Both the position numbers and the translations under genes were made by a program. Of a DNA stretch of 64,000 bases, positions 9,046-17,010 are shown piece by piece. The stretch is from Mycobacterium sp. ACS4054 (GTDB lineage: Bacteria > Actinomycetota > Actinomycetes > Mycobacteriales > Mycobacteriaceae): contig NZ_LZHV01000018.1 of the NCBI RefSeq assembly GCF_001667275.1, forward strand, positions 1 through 64,000. Direction: 5' to 3'. The notes beneath the pieces are model-generated. The model was not told the origin of the DNA. It saw only the letters and a list, made by a program, of their open reading frames with translations, and searched no databases. The first letter of the stretch is position 1, and each line of letters starts with the position of its first letter.

Positions 9046-9948
9046 ATGATTACAATTTGGACGGATCGTAGGGAGCTGGACATTAGTACGTCAACCGGCA
9101 AATCGCCGCCCACTAGCCGCGTGATGGATGTACTTGCCGCGCTTGCGGATTCCCGCGCGGGGCTGACCTCGGCCGAGCTGGCGAAGGACTGCGCGATCAG
9201 CACTTCCACGTGCGCCCTGGTGCTCGCCGAGCTCGAGGGGCGCGCCTGGGTGTCCCGCCGCGAAGATCGCCGCTACGTGTTGGGCAGCGGGCTGTTCGGG
9301 CTGGTGCACGGGCTGCGGGTGCAGTTCCCGCTGCTGGACCGGGGGCGCGATGCGCTGCAATTCCTGCACGAGACGCTCGGCGCGGGGTGCTCGATGTCGA
9401 AGATCGGCGGCCGGCACCTGATCACCGTCGACGCGGTCGGCCACGGAACCGACGGCGGGCGCGCCGTCGGTCAGCGCTTCCCCATCGACCCGCCGTTCGG
9501 ATTGGTCGCGATGGCCTGGCGCGACGACGATTTAGTCCGGGCCTGGCTGCACGGGGTGATGCCGCGGCTGACCCGGGCGGAAATCGCGGAGCACCAGCGG
9601 GTGCTCGCCGACATCCGCGAGCGCGGGTACGGTGCGTGGCGGTTCGACGACACGCACCAGTCGCTGCACAACCGGCTGGCGGAGGTGCTGGCCTCCCTGG
9701 AGCCGACGGCGCGCGTCACCCGCCAGCTCACCACCCTGATGACGATGGTAACGCTGCAGTCGGTCACCGCTGAGCTCGAAACCGGTTTGGCTGCAGCCGA
9801 ATTCGTGGTGCTGCCCATCTTCGGGCCGGACGGCCAGCCCGAGTACCAGATCGAGATCCACCTCGCGCGCCCGGACGCGCTGGCCCTGCCGGAGCTCGAC
9901 GCCGCGCTTCGGCACGCGCAGGGGCTGCTCGCCGCGACGGTGGCCTGA
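9046..9948 (+). CDS. IclR-type transcriptional regulator
   Basis: A 300-residue regulator. The N-terminal winged helix-turn-helix is SRVMDVLAALADSRAGLTSA onward (residues 25-70), as in IclR proteins, followed by a diverged effector domain. ATG 9046 is preferred because it leaves a normal N-terminal arm before the HTH; GTG 9121 or ATG 9124 would cut directly into it. The gene is divergent from the DapB-like dehydrogenase with a perfect palindrome between them, so autoregulation and control of that enzyme are likely (inference). Confidence 0.78.
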   Translation: MITIWTDRRELDISTSTGKSPPTSRVMDVLAALADSRAGLTSAELAKDCAISTSTCALVLAELEGRAWVSRREDRRYVLGSGLFGLVHGLRVQFPLLDRGRDALQFLHETLGAGCSMSKIGGRHLITVDAVGHGTDGGRAVGQRFPIDPPFGLVAMAWRDDDLVRAWLHGVMPRLTRAEIAEHQRVLADIRERGYGAWRFDDTHQSLHNRLAEVLASLEPTARVTRQLTTLMTMVTLQSVTAELETGLAAAEFVVLPIFGPDGQPEYQIEIHLARPDALALPELDAALRHAQGLLAATVA

Positions 9949-9968
9949 CCCCCGATTAGGCTGAACAC

Positions 9969-10703
9969 ATGTCTGCCCACGCGGAAGTCCGGCGTGCGGC
10001 GACGCGGGCCGTCACCAGGACTCCGTGGCTGACGTCGCGGCACTCGTTCTCGTTCGGCGACCATTACGATCCGGACAACACCCACCACGGGCTGCTGCTG
10101 GTGAACAACGACGACATCGTGGCGCCCGGAACCGGATTCGACACCCACCCGCACCGCGACATGGAAATCGTGACGTGGGTGCTGCGCGGTCAACTGGCGC
10201 ATCAGGACTCCATCGGCAATCGCGGCGTGATCTATCCGGGCCTGGCCCAGCGCATGTCGGCGGGCAGCGGGATCCTGCACTCCGAGAAGAACGACTCGTC
10301 CACGGAGCCAGTGCATTTCGTTCAGATGTGGGTGGTGCCCGATGAGACCGGAATCAGCCCGGGCTACCAACAGCACCAGATCGACGCCCAGGAGCTGGAC
10401 GGCACGCTTGTGCCGATCGCCTCGGGGATCGCCGGCCGCGACGGGGCGATCGCCCTGCACAACCGCAAGGCCGCGCTGCACGCCGCGCGGTTGGGAGCCG
10501 GCGACGCGGTCGGCCTGCCGGACGCGCCCTTCTTGCACCTATTCGTCACCCGGGGCGAAGTCGAGTGCGAGGGAGCCGGCGCGCTGCGCGAGGGCGACGC
10601 CGTCCGCTTCACCGACGGCGGCGGAGCGCGGGTCACGGCGAACGAGTCGTCGGAGCTGTTGGTCTGGGAGATGCACGCGAAACTGAGCGGCGCAAGCCCA
10701 TAG
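9969..10703 (+). CDS. pirin family protein (Rv0181c-like)
   Basis: A 244-residue bicupin of the pirin family. Metal-site histidines are seen in THPHRDMEIVTW near residue 59 and in GSGILHSEK near 102. Length and position match Rv0181c. Pirins bind Fe, and some have quercetinase or redox-sensor activity; which applies here is unknown. It lies 20 bases after the IclR-type gene and 26 bases before the YhgE-like gene, so a shared transcript is plausible. A second pirin of a different subgroup is at 62109-63092. Confidence 0.9.
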   Translation: MSAHAEVRRAATRAVTRTPWLTSRHSFSFGDHYDPDNTHHGLLLVNNDDIVAPGTGFDTHPHRDMEIVTWVLRGQLAHQDSIGNRGVIYPGLAQRMSAGSGILHSEKNDSSTEPVHFVQMWVVPDETGISPGYQQHQIDAQELDGTLVPIASGIAGRDGAIALHNRKAALHAARLGAGDAVGLPDAPFLHLFVTRGEVECEGAGALREGDAVRFTDGGGARVTANESSELLVWEMHAKLSGASP

Positions 10704-10729
10704 AGTGTGCGTGACAGACAGGAGCCGGC

Positions 10730-12115
10730 ATGTCTCAATCGCGGCCGCAGCACGCGGCGCCCAACCCGAACCGGAACATCAAGGCGGTCCGGACCGTGCG
10801 GTTCTGGGCGGCGCCCCTGGTCATCACGCTGGCCCTGATGTCGGCGTTGTGCGCGCTCTATCTCGGCGGCATCTTGAACCCGATGACCAACCTGCGGCAC
10901 TTCCCCATCGCCGTGGTCAACGAGGATGCGGGGCCGGCGGGTGCGGAACTGACCGGTCGATTGGTCAACGGCCTGGACAAGAACAAGTTCGACGTCCGCG
11001 TGCTCACCCGCGACGCCGCCAAGCATCAGCTCGACACGGGCCATGTGTACGGCTCGGTGCTGATACCGCCGAGCTTCTCGTCGAAGCTGCGCGATCTGGG
11101 CGCCAGCGCGGTGCAACCCGGCCCCGCCGAACGGCCCGTGATCACCATTTCGACCAACCCGCGCGCCGGCACGCTCGGCTCCAGCATCGCCGCCCAGACG
11201 CTGAACATGGCGATGGGCCAGGCGAATGGTGAAGTGGGCGAACGGCTTCTGGCACAGGTCAAGGCGCAGACCGGCGGCGCCCCGCTCGCCGGGGCCGCGG
11301 AGGAGGGGCTTTCCACGCCGATCGAGATCGAGTCGACGGTGTACAGCCCGCTGCCCAACGGCACCGGCAACGGGCTGTCGGCCTTCTACTACGCGCTGCT
11401 GCTCCTGCTCGCGGGGTTCACCGGCAGCATCGTGGTCAGCACCCTCGTCGACGCGTTGCTTGGCTACGTACCGGCCGAATTCGGGCCGGTGTATCGCTTC
11501 GCCGAGCAGGTGCGAATCTCGCGCTTCCAGACGCTGCTGCTCAAGTGGGCCATCATGGTCCTGCTGGGGCTGCTCACGTCCGCGGTCTACCTGGCGATCG
11601 CGCACGGGCTCGGCATGCCGATCGACCTCGGCTGGCAGCTCTGGGCGTTCGGTGCCTTCGCGATCGCCGCGGTGGGGATCACGTCCAGTTCGTTGCTCTC
11701 GGTGCTGGGCACGGGCGGGCTGCTGGTCAGCATGCTGATCTTCGTGATCCTCGGGTTGCCGTCGGCCGGGGCCACCGTGCCGCTGGAGGCGACCCCGCCC
11801 TTCTTCCGCTGGCTGGCCGAGTTCGAGCCCATGCACCAGGTCTTCCTGGGCACCCGGTCGCTGCTGTACTTCAAGGGGCACGCGGATACCGGGATATCGC
11901 AGGCGCTGCTGATGACGACGCTCGGCCTGGTCATCGGGCTGCTGCTGGGCGGCATCATCACCCACCTGTACGACCGCAAGGGTTTCCACCGCATCCCCGG
12001 GGCGGTCGAGATGGCGATCGCCATGGAACACCAGGCGCAGCACAAGGCGCGCCAGGGCGGCAAGCACGGACAGGCCGACCTGACCGAGCCCGAAAGCGCA
12101 AGCGACGAAACGTAA
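10730..12115 (+). CDS. YhgE/Pip-like ABC-2 family membrane protein (Rv0180c-like)
   Basis: A 461-residue integral membrane protein. One membrane segment at residues 22-46 is followed by a large extracytoplasmic domain beginning FPIAVVNEDAG, typical of YhgE-type proteins. Five further segments lie at roughly 218-240, 265-290, 305-327, 330-350 and 390-415. The C-terminus is charged and cytosolic. The family resembles ABC-2 transporter permeases without an attached ATPase, and none is encoded nearby. Position matches Rv0180c. Role unknown, perhaps envelope lipid or peptide export. Confidence 0.85.
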   Translation: MSQSRPQHAAPNPNRNIKAVRTVRFWAAPLVITLALMSALCALYLGGILNPMTNLRHFPIAVVNEDAGPAGAELTGRLVNGLDKNKFDVRVLTRDAAKHQLDTGHVYGSVLIPPSFSSKLRDLGASAVQPGPAERPVITISTNPRAGTLGSSIAAQTLNMAMGQANGEVGERLLAQVKAQTGGAPLAGAAEEGLSTPIEIESTVYSPLPNGTGNGLSAFYYALLLLLAGFTGSIVVSTLVDALLGYVPAEFGPVYRFAEQVRISRFQTLLLKWAIMVLLGLLTSAVYLAIAHGLGMPIDLGWQLWAFGAFAIAAVGITSSSLLSVLGTGGLLVSMLIFVILGLPSAGATVPLEATPPFFRWLAEFEPMHQVFLGTRSLLYFKGHADTGISQALLMTTLGLVIGLLLGGIITHLYDRKGFHRIPGAVEMAIAMEHQAQHKARQGGKHGQADLTEPESASDET

Positions 12116-12161
12116 TTCGAACGCCGCCCGACCGTCATGGGCCCGTTATCAAGTTTGACGG

Positions 12162-12176
12162 TGTGACGGATGTGAC
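12162..12176 (+). promoter_or_regulatory. tandem TGTGAC direct repeat, MtrA-like site
   Basis: TGTGAC occurs at 12162-12167 and 12171-12176, repeating with a 9-base period. The reverse complement is two GTCACA hexamers in tandem, which is the reported layout of mycobacterial MtrA binding sites. It sits 46 bases before the start of the secreted NAGPA-like protein. MtrA controls cell-wall and secreted proteins, so the fit is plausible but untested. Confidence 0.45.
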
Positions 12177-12221
12177 AGATGATGTTTAGGTTGCATCCCG
12201 CTCAGGACGGAAAGGGCGATC

Positions 12222-13304
12222 GTGCTGACCCGACGCGCCAGCTTGCGCCGGCTGGTGGCCGGCTGCACCGCGGTGCTCGCATGCGTCGCCCTGGCCAGCA
12301 CCGCGGGCCAGCCGGTCGCGCACGCCGCCGACGGCCGCGACCTGCTGGCCAACGCCATCAACACCACCAAGGGCTCTTACCTGGTCTACAACTTCGGGCC
12401 CGGCCACCCCGCACCCATGCTCAACGCCGGCGGCAGCTGGTACGAGATGAACAACGGCGGCCACCTGATGATCATCAAGAACGCTGCGGGACGGCTCTCG
12501 CCGCACCTGCTGGTCGACACCCACCAAGGCGATCAGGCGCGCTGCGAGAACAACCCCGGGGCCCGCACCGGTGAGGGACTCTGGCAGGCGTCGGAACTCT
12601 ATGCGCCCCTTCAGGCGTGGCAGCGGATGGGCCAACCGACGATCGCGATCAACGCCAACTTCTTCGACGTGCGGGGGCAGAAGGCCGGCTCATGGCGCCA
12701 GACCGGCTGCAGCTCACCGCTGGGCGCCTTCGTGGACAACACCCACGGCCAGGGCCGCGCCAACCAGGCCGTCACGGGCACCGTCGCCTATCCCGGAAAG
12801 CAGGGCCTCTCGGGCGGCGGCGAAAGCTGGAGCGTCCTGACGACGATGATCCTGCCCTCCGGCGGCGCGCCGTATGTGGTGTGGCCGAAGACCAAGAGCG
12901 ACTACGACTCCGCCACTCCGGTGGTCGAGGATCTGCTGAACAAGAACGAGCGGTTCGTCGCGGTGTCCGGCATCGGGCTGCTGGCACCCGGCAACACCGG
13001 GCAGCTGCGCGACGGCGGACCCAGCGCCGCGCGAACGGCTTTGGCGTACTCGAGGCAGAAAGACGAGATGTACGTCTTCGAGGGCGGCAGCTACACGCCG
13101 GACAACATGCAGGACCTGTTCCGCGGCCTGGGCAGCGACAACGCGATCCTGCTCGACGGCGGGGGGTCGTCGGCCATCGTGCTGCGCCGCGACACCGGCG
13201 GCATGTGGGCCGGCGCGGGCTCGCCGCGGGGATCGTGCGACACCCGGCAGGTGCTCTGCGATTCGCACGAACGGGCGCTGCCCAGCTGGCTGGCCTTCAA
13301 CTAG
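12222..13304 (+). CDS. lprO: secreted NAGPA-like phosphodiester glycosidase family protein (LprO-like, Rv0179c)
   Basis: A 360-residue exported protein. The N-terminus MLTRRASLRR plus a hydrophobic stretch ends at AHA-ADG (about residue 36), a signal peptidase I-like site. Cysteines at 15 and near 25 make weak lipoboxes, so the lipoprotein label inherited from Rv0179c is doubtful. The C-terminal part contains ILLDGGGSSAIVL near residue 309, the hallmark of the NAGPA/DUF2233 phosphodiester glycosidase domain. The likely substrate is an envelope phosphodiester glycan. The gene ends 8 bases inside the convergent DUF1275 gene. Confidence 0.82.
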   Translation: MLTRRASLRRLVAGCTAVLACVALASTAGQPVAHAADGRDLLANAINTTKGSYLVYNFGPGHPAPMLNAGGSWYEMNNGGHLMIIKNAAGRLSPHLLVDTHQGDQARCENNPGARTGEGLWQASELYAPLQAWQRMGQPTIAINANFFDVRGQKAGSWRQTGCSSPLGAFVDNTHGQGRANQAVTGTVAYPGKQGLSGGGESWSVLTTMILPSGGAPYVVWPKTKSDYDSATPVVEDLLNKNERFVAVSGIGLLAPGNTGQLRDGGPSAARTALAYSRQKDEMYVFEGGSYTPDNMQDLFRGLGSDNAILLDGGGSSAIVLRRDTGGMWAGAGSPRGSCDTRQVLCDSHERALPSWLAFN

Positions 13305-13971
13305 CCGGCCCGAAGCGGAAGATCAGCAGGCTGGCCGCCACCACCGCCGCGGTCACCGCGAACACCGGCGCGACGACGAACCGTGACATCGTCGCCCCCA
13401 GGAAGGCGCCGGCGCACATCGTCAACACGACGCCGATGCGCAACGCCTGACGGTCGCCGGAGCCGCCGGCGAGCCGGCTGTCCAGGCCGAGGCTGACGAT
13501 CGTCGACGTCAGCACCGTGGTGGACAGTTCCTGGATGCCGAACTGGCGGGCGCTCGAATGCTGCAGGCCGAACGTGACCGCGAGGATGCCGATCATGATC
13601 AGCTTGGTGTTGCTGTGGTAGTGCAGCGCTCCCGTGCCGCCCAGGATCGCCAGGGTCACCAAAAGGGTTATCTCCGTTGCCAATACGGTGGTGATCCAGT
13701 CCCGTGTCCGGTCCGCGAAATGCCGTGAGATGCGGCCGCTGACGATCGTGGTGCACACGAAGGTCGGCAGGGCCACCACGACCGCGGTCATGTCGATACT
13801 GGTCCGCGGCGCAAGCCAAAAGCCCAGGAAGATCACGTTTCCGGTCATGTTGGCGACGAACACATGGCCGAGCACCAGGATGCTGATCGAGTCCGCCAGC
13901 CCGGTCGCGAAGGTCAGCAACAACAGCGCAGCGACCGTCGATCGCTCCGACACCGGGGACGTAACGGCCAT
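13297..13971 (-). CDS. DUF1275 (YoaK-type) membrane protein
   Basis: A 224-residue membrane protein with about six hydrophobic segments. The DUF1275 signature is present: TGLADSISILVLGHVFVANM near residue 20, then TGNVIFLG, and later FGLQHSSARQF. DUF1275 proteins have no established function; some predictors liken them to permeases. It lies 18 bases after the last Mce-associated gene on the same strand, so it may be the tail of the mce1 transcript. In M. tuberculosis the Rv0178 and Rv0179c genes are neighbours, so this is an extra gene. Confidence 0.83.
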   Translation of the reverse strand: MAVTSPVSERSTVAALLLLTFATGLADSISILVLGHVFVANMTGNVIFLGFWLAPRTSIDMTAVVVALPTFVCTTIVSGRISRHFADRTRDWITTVLATEITLLVTLAILGGTGALHYHSNTKLIMIGILAVTFGLQHSSARQFGIQELSTTVLTSTIVSLGLDSRLAGGSGDRQALRIGVVLTMCAGAFLGATMSRFVVAPVFAVTAAVVAASLLIFRFGPAS

Positions 13972-13989
13972 GGGTCGCAGCAGACCGCG

Positions 13990-14688
13990 CTAGACGTGCG
14001 GCGTCAAATCCAGCGACGTGATCGTCGTCATCCTGGTCACCAGCCAGCGGTTCTGCGCGCGCTTCAGGAACAGCCGGTAGGACAGGTACTTCAGCGACGG
14101 CACGTTCTTGGTCAACGGGCTGGTGGACGTGGTGTTGGTGTACACGATGACGACGGCGTTGGCGTCGTCGATCGATTCGACCGCCGCTCCGGTGACCTCG
14201 GTGTGGTTGGTGATCTTGGCCTGCTTGTTGGGGGCCACGATGGCGTCGACGAACTTGCGGTACTGGGCCTCGAAGTCGCCGCTGAGGTAGCCCGAGGCCC
14301 GGTCCGCGAGGGTGTCCATGTTCTCGGGCGTGTAGGTCCACAGCGTGGTGATGGCGCTGGCCGCGGTGCGCGCCACTTTGAGTTTCGTTGCGGCGGCGGC
14401 ACGATCGCTCAGGTACGGCTGTACCGTCGCGCCGGCGAACGCGGCCGAACCGACGAACACCGCGGCGGCCACCACGACCGTGATGGCCAGCCGCTTGCCG
14501 GCCAGCCATTTGCGCCTCTTGCGGCCCGCGGGTTTCGCCTCGGCGTCGCCGGCCTCGGATTCCTCGGCGGCGGAAGCGGTTTCGTCGCCGGCCGGCGAGT
14601 CCGCGCGCTCCTCGGCCGCCACCTCCTCGGAGGCGTCGGTGCCCGCGTCGGCGGTCAGATCACCTGTTGCAGGTTGCTGATCTTCCAC
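13990..14688 (-). CDS. Mce-associated membrane protein (Rv0178-like)
   Basis: A 232-residue protein. An acidic, Ala/Glu-rich N-terminal cytosolic tail is followed by KRRKWLAGKR, a single membrane segment and an extracytoplasmic domain that ends in the Mce-associated fold (WLVTRMTTI). GTG 14688 is chosen because GGAAGG lies six bases upstream; the open frame reaches a TTG at 14739 without such a site. It overlaps the preceding gene by 34 bases. Proteins of this group are thought to stabilise the Mce1 lipid importer. Confidence 0.85.
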   Translation of the reverse strand: MEDQQPATGDLTADAGTDASEEVAAEERADSPAGDETASAAEESEAGDAEAKPAGRKRRKWLAGKRLAITVVVAAAVFVGSAAFAGATVQPYLSDRAAAATKLKVARTAASAITTLWTYTPENMDTLADRASGYLSGDFEAQYRKFVDAIVAPNKQAKITNHTEVTGAAVESIDDANAVVIVYTNTTSTSPLTKNVPSLKYLSYRLFLKRAQNRWLVTRMTTITSLDLTPHV

Positions 14689-15209
14689 TGATTTCCTTCC
14701 TGCGTGGCGGTCGCCGTCCACCGATTGGCGTTCTCCCAAACCTGTTTGCCGTCAGGGGATTTGCTGCTGACCGCGGTGGCCACGATGACGGTCGCGCTGC
14801 CGTCGTCGTTCCAGCGCTCCACCCCGGCGTCCAGGACGGTGCCGGTGGCCGGTTCGGCCCGGGCCACCTGCAGCAAGATTTCGTTCGCCTTGTCGCGGTA
14901 CTCCTTGGCGAAGTCGCCGGTCGCCTGGCCCAGCACCCGCGTCACGTAGTCGTTGGCGTGGAATGGATCGATGGAGGTGAACTGCGTCATGAAGCCGGTC
15001 ACGTAGCTGAGCACCTCGCGATTCTTCGACTCGGCGCGCTCGCGGGATTCATGGTTGATCAGCATCAGCGTGCACACCGTGATGGCCGCCGCCATCAGGA
15101 TCGCCGCGACCGCGCTGGCCAGCGGCAGGCCCCACGGACGCCCCGGCGGCACCCCGCTCGGGACCAGCAGCGGTCCCTCACCGGGCTGAAACTTGCGGCG
15201 TGGGCTCAC
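14655..15209 (-). CDS. Mce-associated membrane protein (Rv0177-like)
   Basis: A 184-residue protein with one membrane segment at about residues 28-52 (ASAVAAILMAAAITVCTLML) and an extracytoplasmic domain of the NTF2-like Mce-associated type ending WKISNLQQVI. The GTG start overlaps the stop of the RDD gene by 4 bases. Its own 3' end overlaps the next gene, so it is translated within the mce1 operon. By family it is an accessory subunit of the Mce1 transporter in the cell envelope. Confidence 0.88.
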   Translation of the reverse strand: MSPRRKFQPGEGPLLVPSGVPPGRPWGLPLASAVAAILMAAAITVCTLMLINHESRERAESKNREVLSYVTGFMTQFTSIDPFHANDYVTRVLGQATGDFAKEYRDKANEILLQVARAEPATGTVLDAGVERWNDDGSATVIVATAVSSKSPDGKQVWENANRWTATATQEGNQWKISNLQQVI

Positions 15210-16171
15210 TTTCCGCCCCCCGGCTTGGGCTTGGTCAGCACCGTGAGGTCATCGACCAACCAGCGGTCCCCGTCCTTGACGAACGTCACCCGCACGGTGG
15301 CGGAGATGTAGCGCTGGTCGGGCCCCGCCCCGCGTTGGCCCTGCATGAACATCAGCATCGTCGCGCGGTCCGGCGCCGCGGACTGGATCCCGCTGTCGGT
15401 CACTCGATACTCGTTGATGACCGGGTTGCCCTTCTGCACCATGTCCTGCTGGGCGGCCAGCTGGGGCCGGTATTTGGCGGTCGTCAACCCCAGGGCGCGC
15501 GTGAAATCGTCGTGCAGGGACTTGGGGTCGTAGGTCAGCATCTGCGCGACGATCTTCGGGCCCTGCGTGCCGAGCTCCGCCCGCGTATGGTCGGTCTCCC
15601 GGTCCGGTCCGAACACCACCGCATAGCTGATCGCCGCGCCGGCGAGGCACACGGCGGTCGCGCCCAGCACCACGGCCACCGCCGACCGCCGCACGGGGAA
15701 CCCCGGGTCTGCCGGCTCGTGACGCCGCACTTCGGTGCCGACCAGCATGTCGGCGAAGGTGCGTCGGTCCGAATCCCACAGCGGCCAAAACCATCCCACC
15801 ACTGACAGGGTGTCGAGCAGGTGCGCCAGGTCGCGCAACAGCAGTCCCCATGGCCCGATGGGTTTGCCGTCGCGGCGCCCCACCGCGATGCCGAAGAGCG
15901 CCCTGCCCACGCTGAAGCCGGTGACGGTCGGCAGCAACGACCGGTTCGCCAACATCAACAGGATCGCCACGCCGCCGACCGAAATGCACACCCACGACCA
16001 GATCGATTGGTGGCGCACGTTGACCGACACCAGCGCCATGGTCGCCACGACCGCAACGCCCGGCAGCACGTCGACGGTCAGGGCGCCGGCGCGAAGATGC
16101 CAGGACCCCAAGGCATTCCGTGGGGACTCCTGGGCGGCCGCGGCCGGTGGCTTCTCGACCACCACCGTCAC
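15206..16171 (-). CDS. RDD-domain Mce-associated membrane protein (Rv0176-like)
   Basis: A 321-residue protein combining an N-terminal RDD membrane domain (about residues 25-155, with RAGALTVDVLPG and the closing DMLVGTEV) with a further membrane segment and a C-terminal extracytoplasmic Mce-associated domain ending WLVDDLTVLTK. This fusion is typical of Rv0176. The GTG start overlaps the upstream stop by 4 bases. The likely role is an accessory inner-membrane component of the Mce1 system; a transport activity for RDD domains is not established here. Confidence 0.88.
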   Translation of the reverse strand: MTVVVEKPPAAAAQESPRNALGSWHLRAGALTVDVLPGVAVVATMALVSVNVRHQSIWSWVCISVGGVAILLMLANRSLLPTVTGFSVGRALFGIAVGRRDGKPIGPWGLLLRDLAHLLDTLSVVGWFWPLWDSDRRTFADMLVGTEVRRHEPADPGFPVRRSAVAVVLGATAVCLAGAAISYAVVFGPDRETDHTRAELGTQGPKIVAQMLTYDPKSLHDDFTRALGLTTAKYRPQLAAQQDMVQKGNPVINEYRVTDSGIQSAAPDRATMLMFMQGQRGAGPDQRYISATVRVTFVKDGDRWLVDDLTVLTKPKPGGGK

Positions 16172-17010
16172 TTCGTCACCTGGTCGAGCTTGGCAATCTT
16201 GTATTGCCCTTCGGCCATCGCCATTTTCACCCGCAGGCGGTAGCCGGTTTCGTTCTGCGTCTGGTCGTTGGCGACCTTGACCCGAACGGCGACAAGCACG
16301 TCGACCGAACCGTCAGGGTTGTTGCGCTCGACCGCCGCCCGCATGTCGGACACCTGGACGTGGACGTTGGCCGCCTGATAGGCCTGAACGAGCATGCTGG
16401 TGTAGAGCAGGGCCTGCGAGCGGAAAGCGTCTGTGCCGCAGTCGATGATCTTCTGCTCGCTCGCCGCCATCGCGTTGGTGTCGGGCGCCTGGGTCGCGGA
16501 AACGCAGTCGACGGCCGCCTTGAGCGCCGCGGCGTTATTGCGGGCGATCGCCTGGCTTTCGTGGTGGTAGCGCAGCGCCAAGTACCCGCCGGCGCCGACA
16601 GCGGCGGCGCAGAGCACGAGCACCGCGGCGATGCCGGCCAGCCAGCCGCGACCCATTCGCGACGGACGGCGCTCGACGCCCTCGTCCGGCACGGCCTGCG
16701 CGTCCGACGGCTCCTCGGCGGCGGCCTCGGGGCCGCTTTCCTCGGCGGCGGCGGCGGGCTCCGACGGCTCCGCCGTGGCCTCTTCGGCCGCACTGGCTTC
16801 CTCGGCCGGCGCGGTCTCCTCGGCCGAGGGCTCCTCGGCCGTCGCGGCCGGCTCGATCGAGGGTTCGGCGGACTCCTCGGCCGTCACTTCCGGGTTGGCC
16901 GATTCGGCGGTGGGCTCCGGGTCCTGGTTCTTCGGACGCCGTCCGCGCAGACGACGAAACTTCGGCATCGGTGGGGGGTTCAGCCGGCTGGCGCCAGCAT
17001 CTCCTTCCAT
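16168..17010 (-). CDS. Mce-associated membrane protein with acidic tail (Rv0175-like)
   Basis: A 280-residue protein. Residues 30-110 form a low-complexity Glu/Ala/Pro/Ser tail with repeated AEE and EPS units, probably disordered and cytosolic. One membrane segment (GWLAGIAAVLVLCAAAVGAG) and an Mce-associated extracytoplasmic domain follow. ATG 17010 is preferred over ATG 16968 because AGGAG stands seven bases upstream, inside the end of mce1F, giving a 31-base overlap. M. tuberculosis Rv0175 is about 213 residues, so the extra length is in the tail. Confidence 0.83.
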   Translation of the reverse strand: MEGDAGASRLNPPPMPKFRRLRGRRPKNQDPEPTAESANPEVTAEESAEPSIEPAATAEEPSAEETAPAEEASAAEEATAEPSEPAAAAEESGPEAAAEEPSDAQAVPDEGVERRPSRMGRGWLAGIAAVLVLCAAAVGAGGYLALRYHHESQAIARNNAAALKAAVDCVSATQAPDTNAMAASEQKIIDCGTDAFRSQALLYTSMLVQAYQAANVHVQVSDMRAAVERNNPDGSVDVLVAVRVKVANDQTQNETGYRLRVKMAMAEGQYKIAKLDQVTK

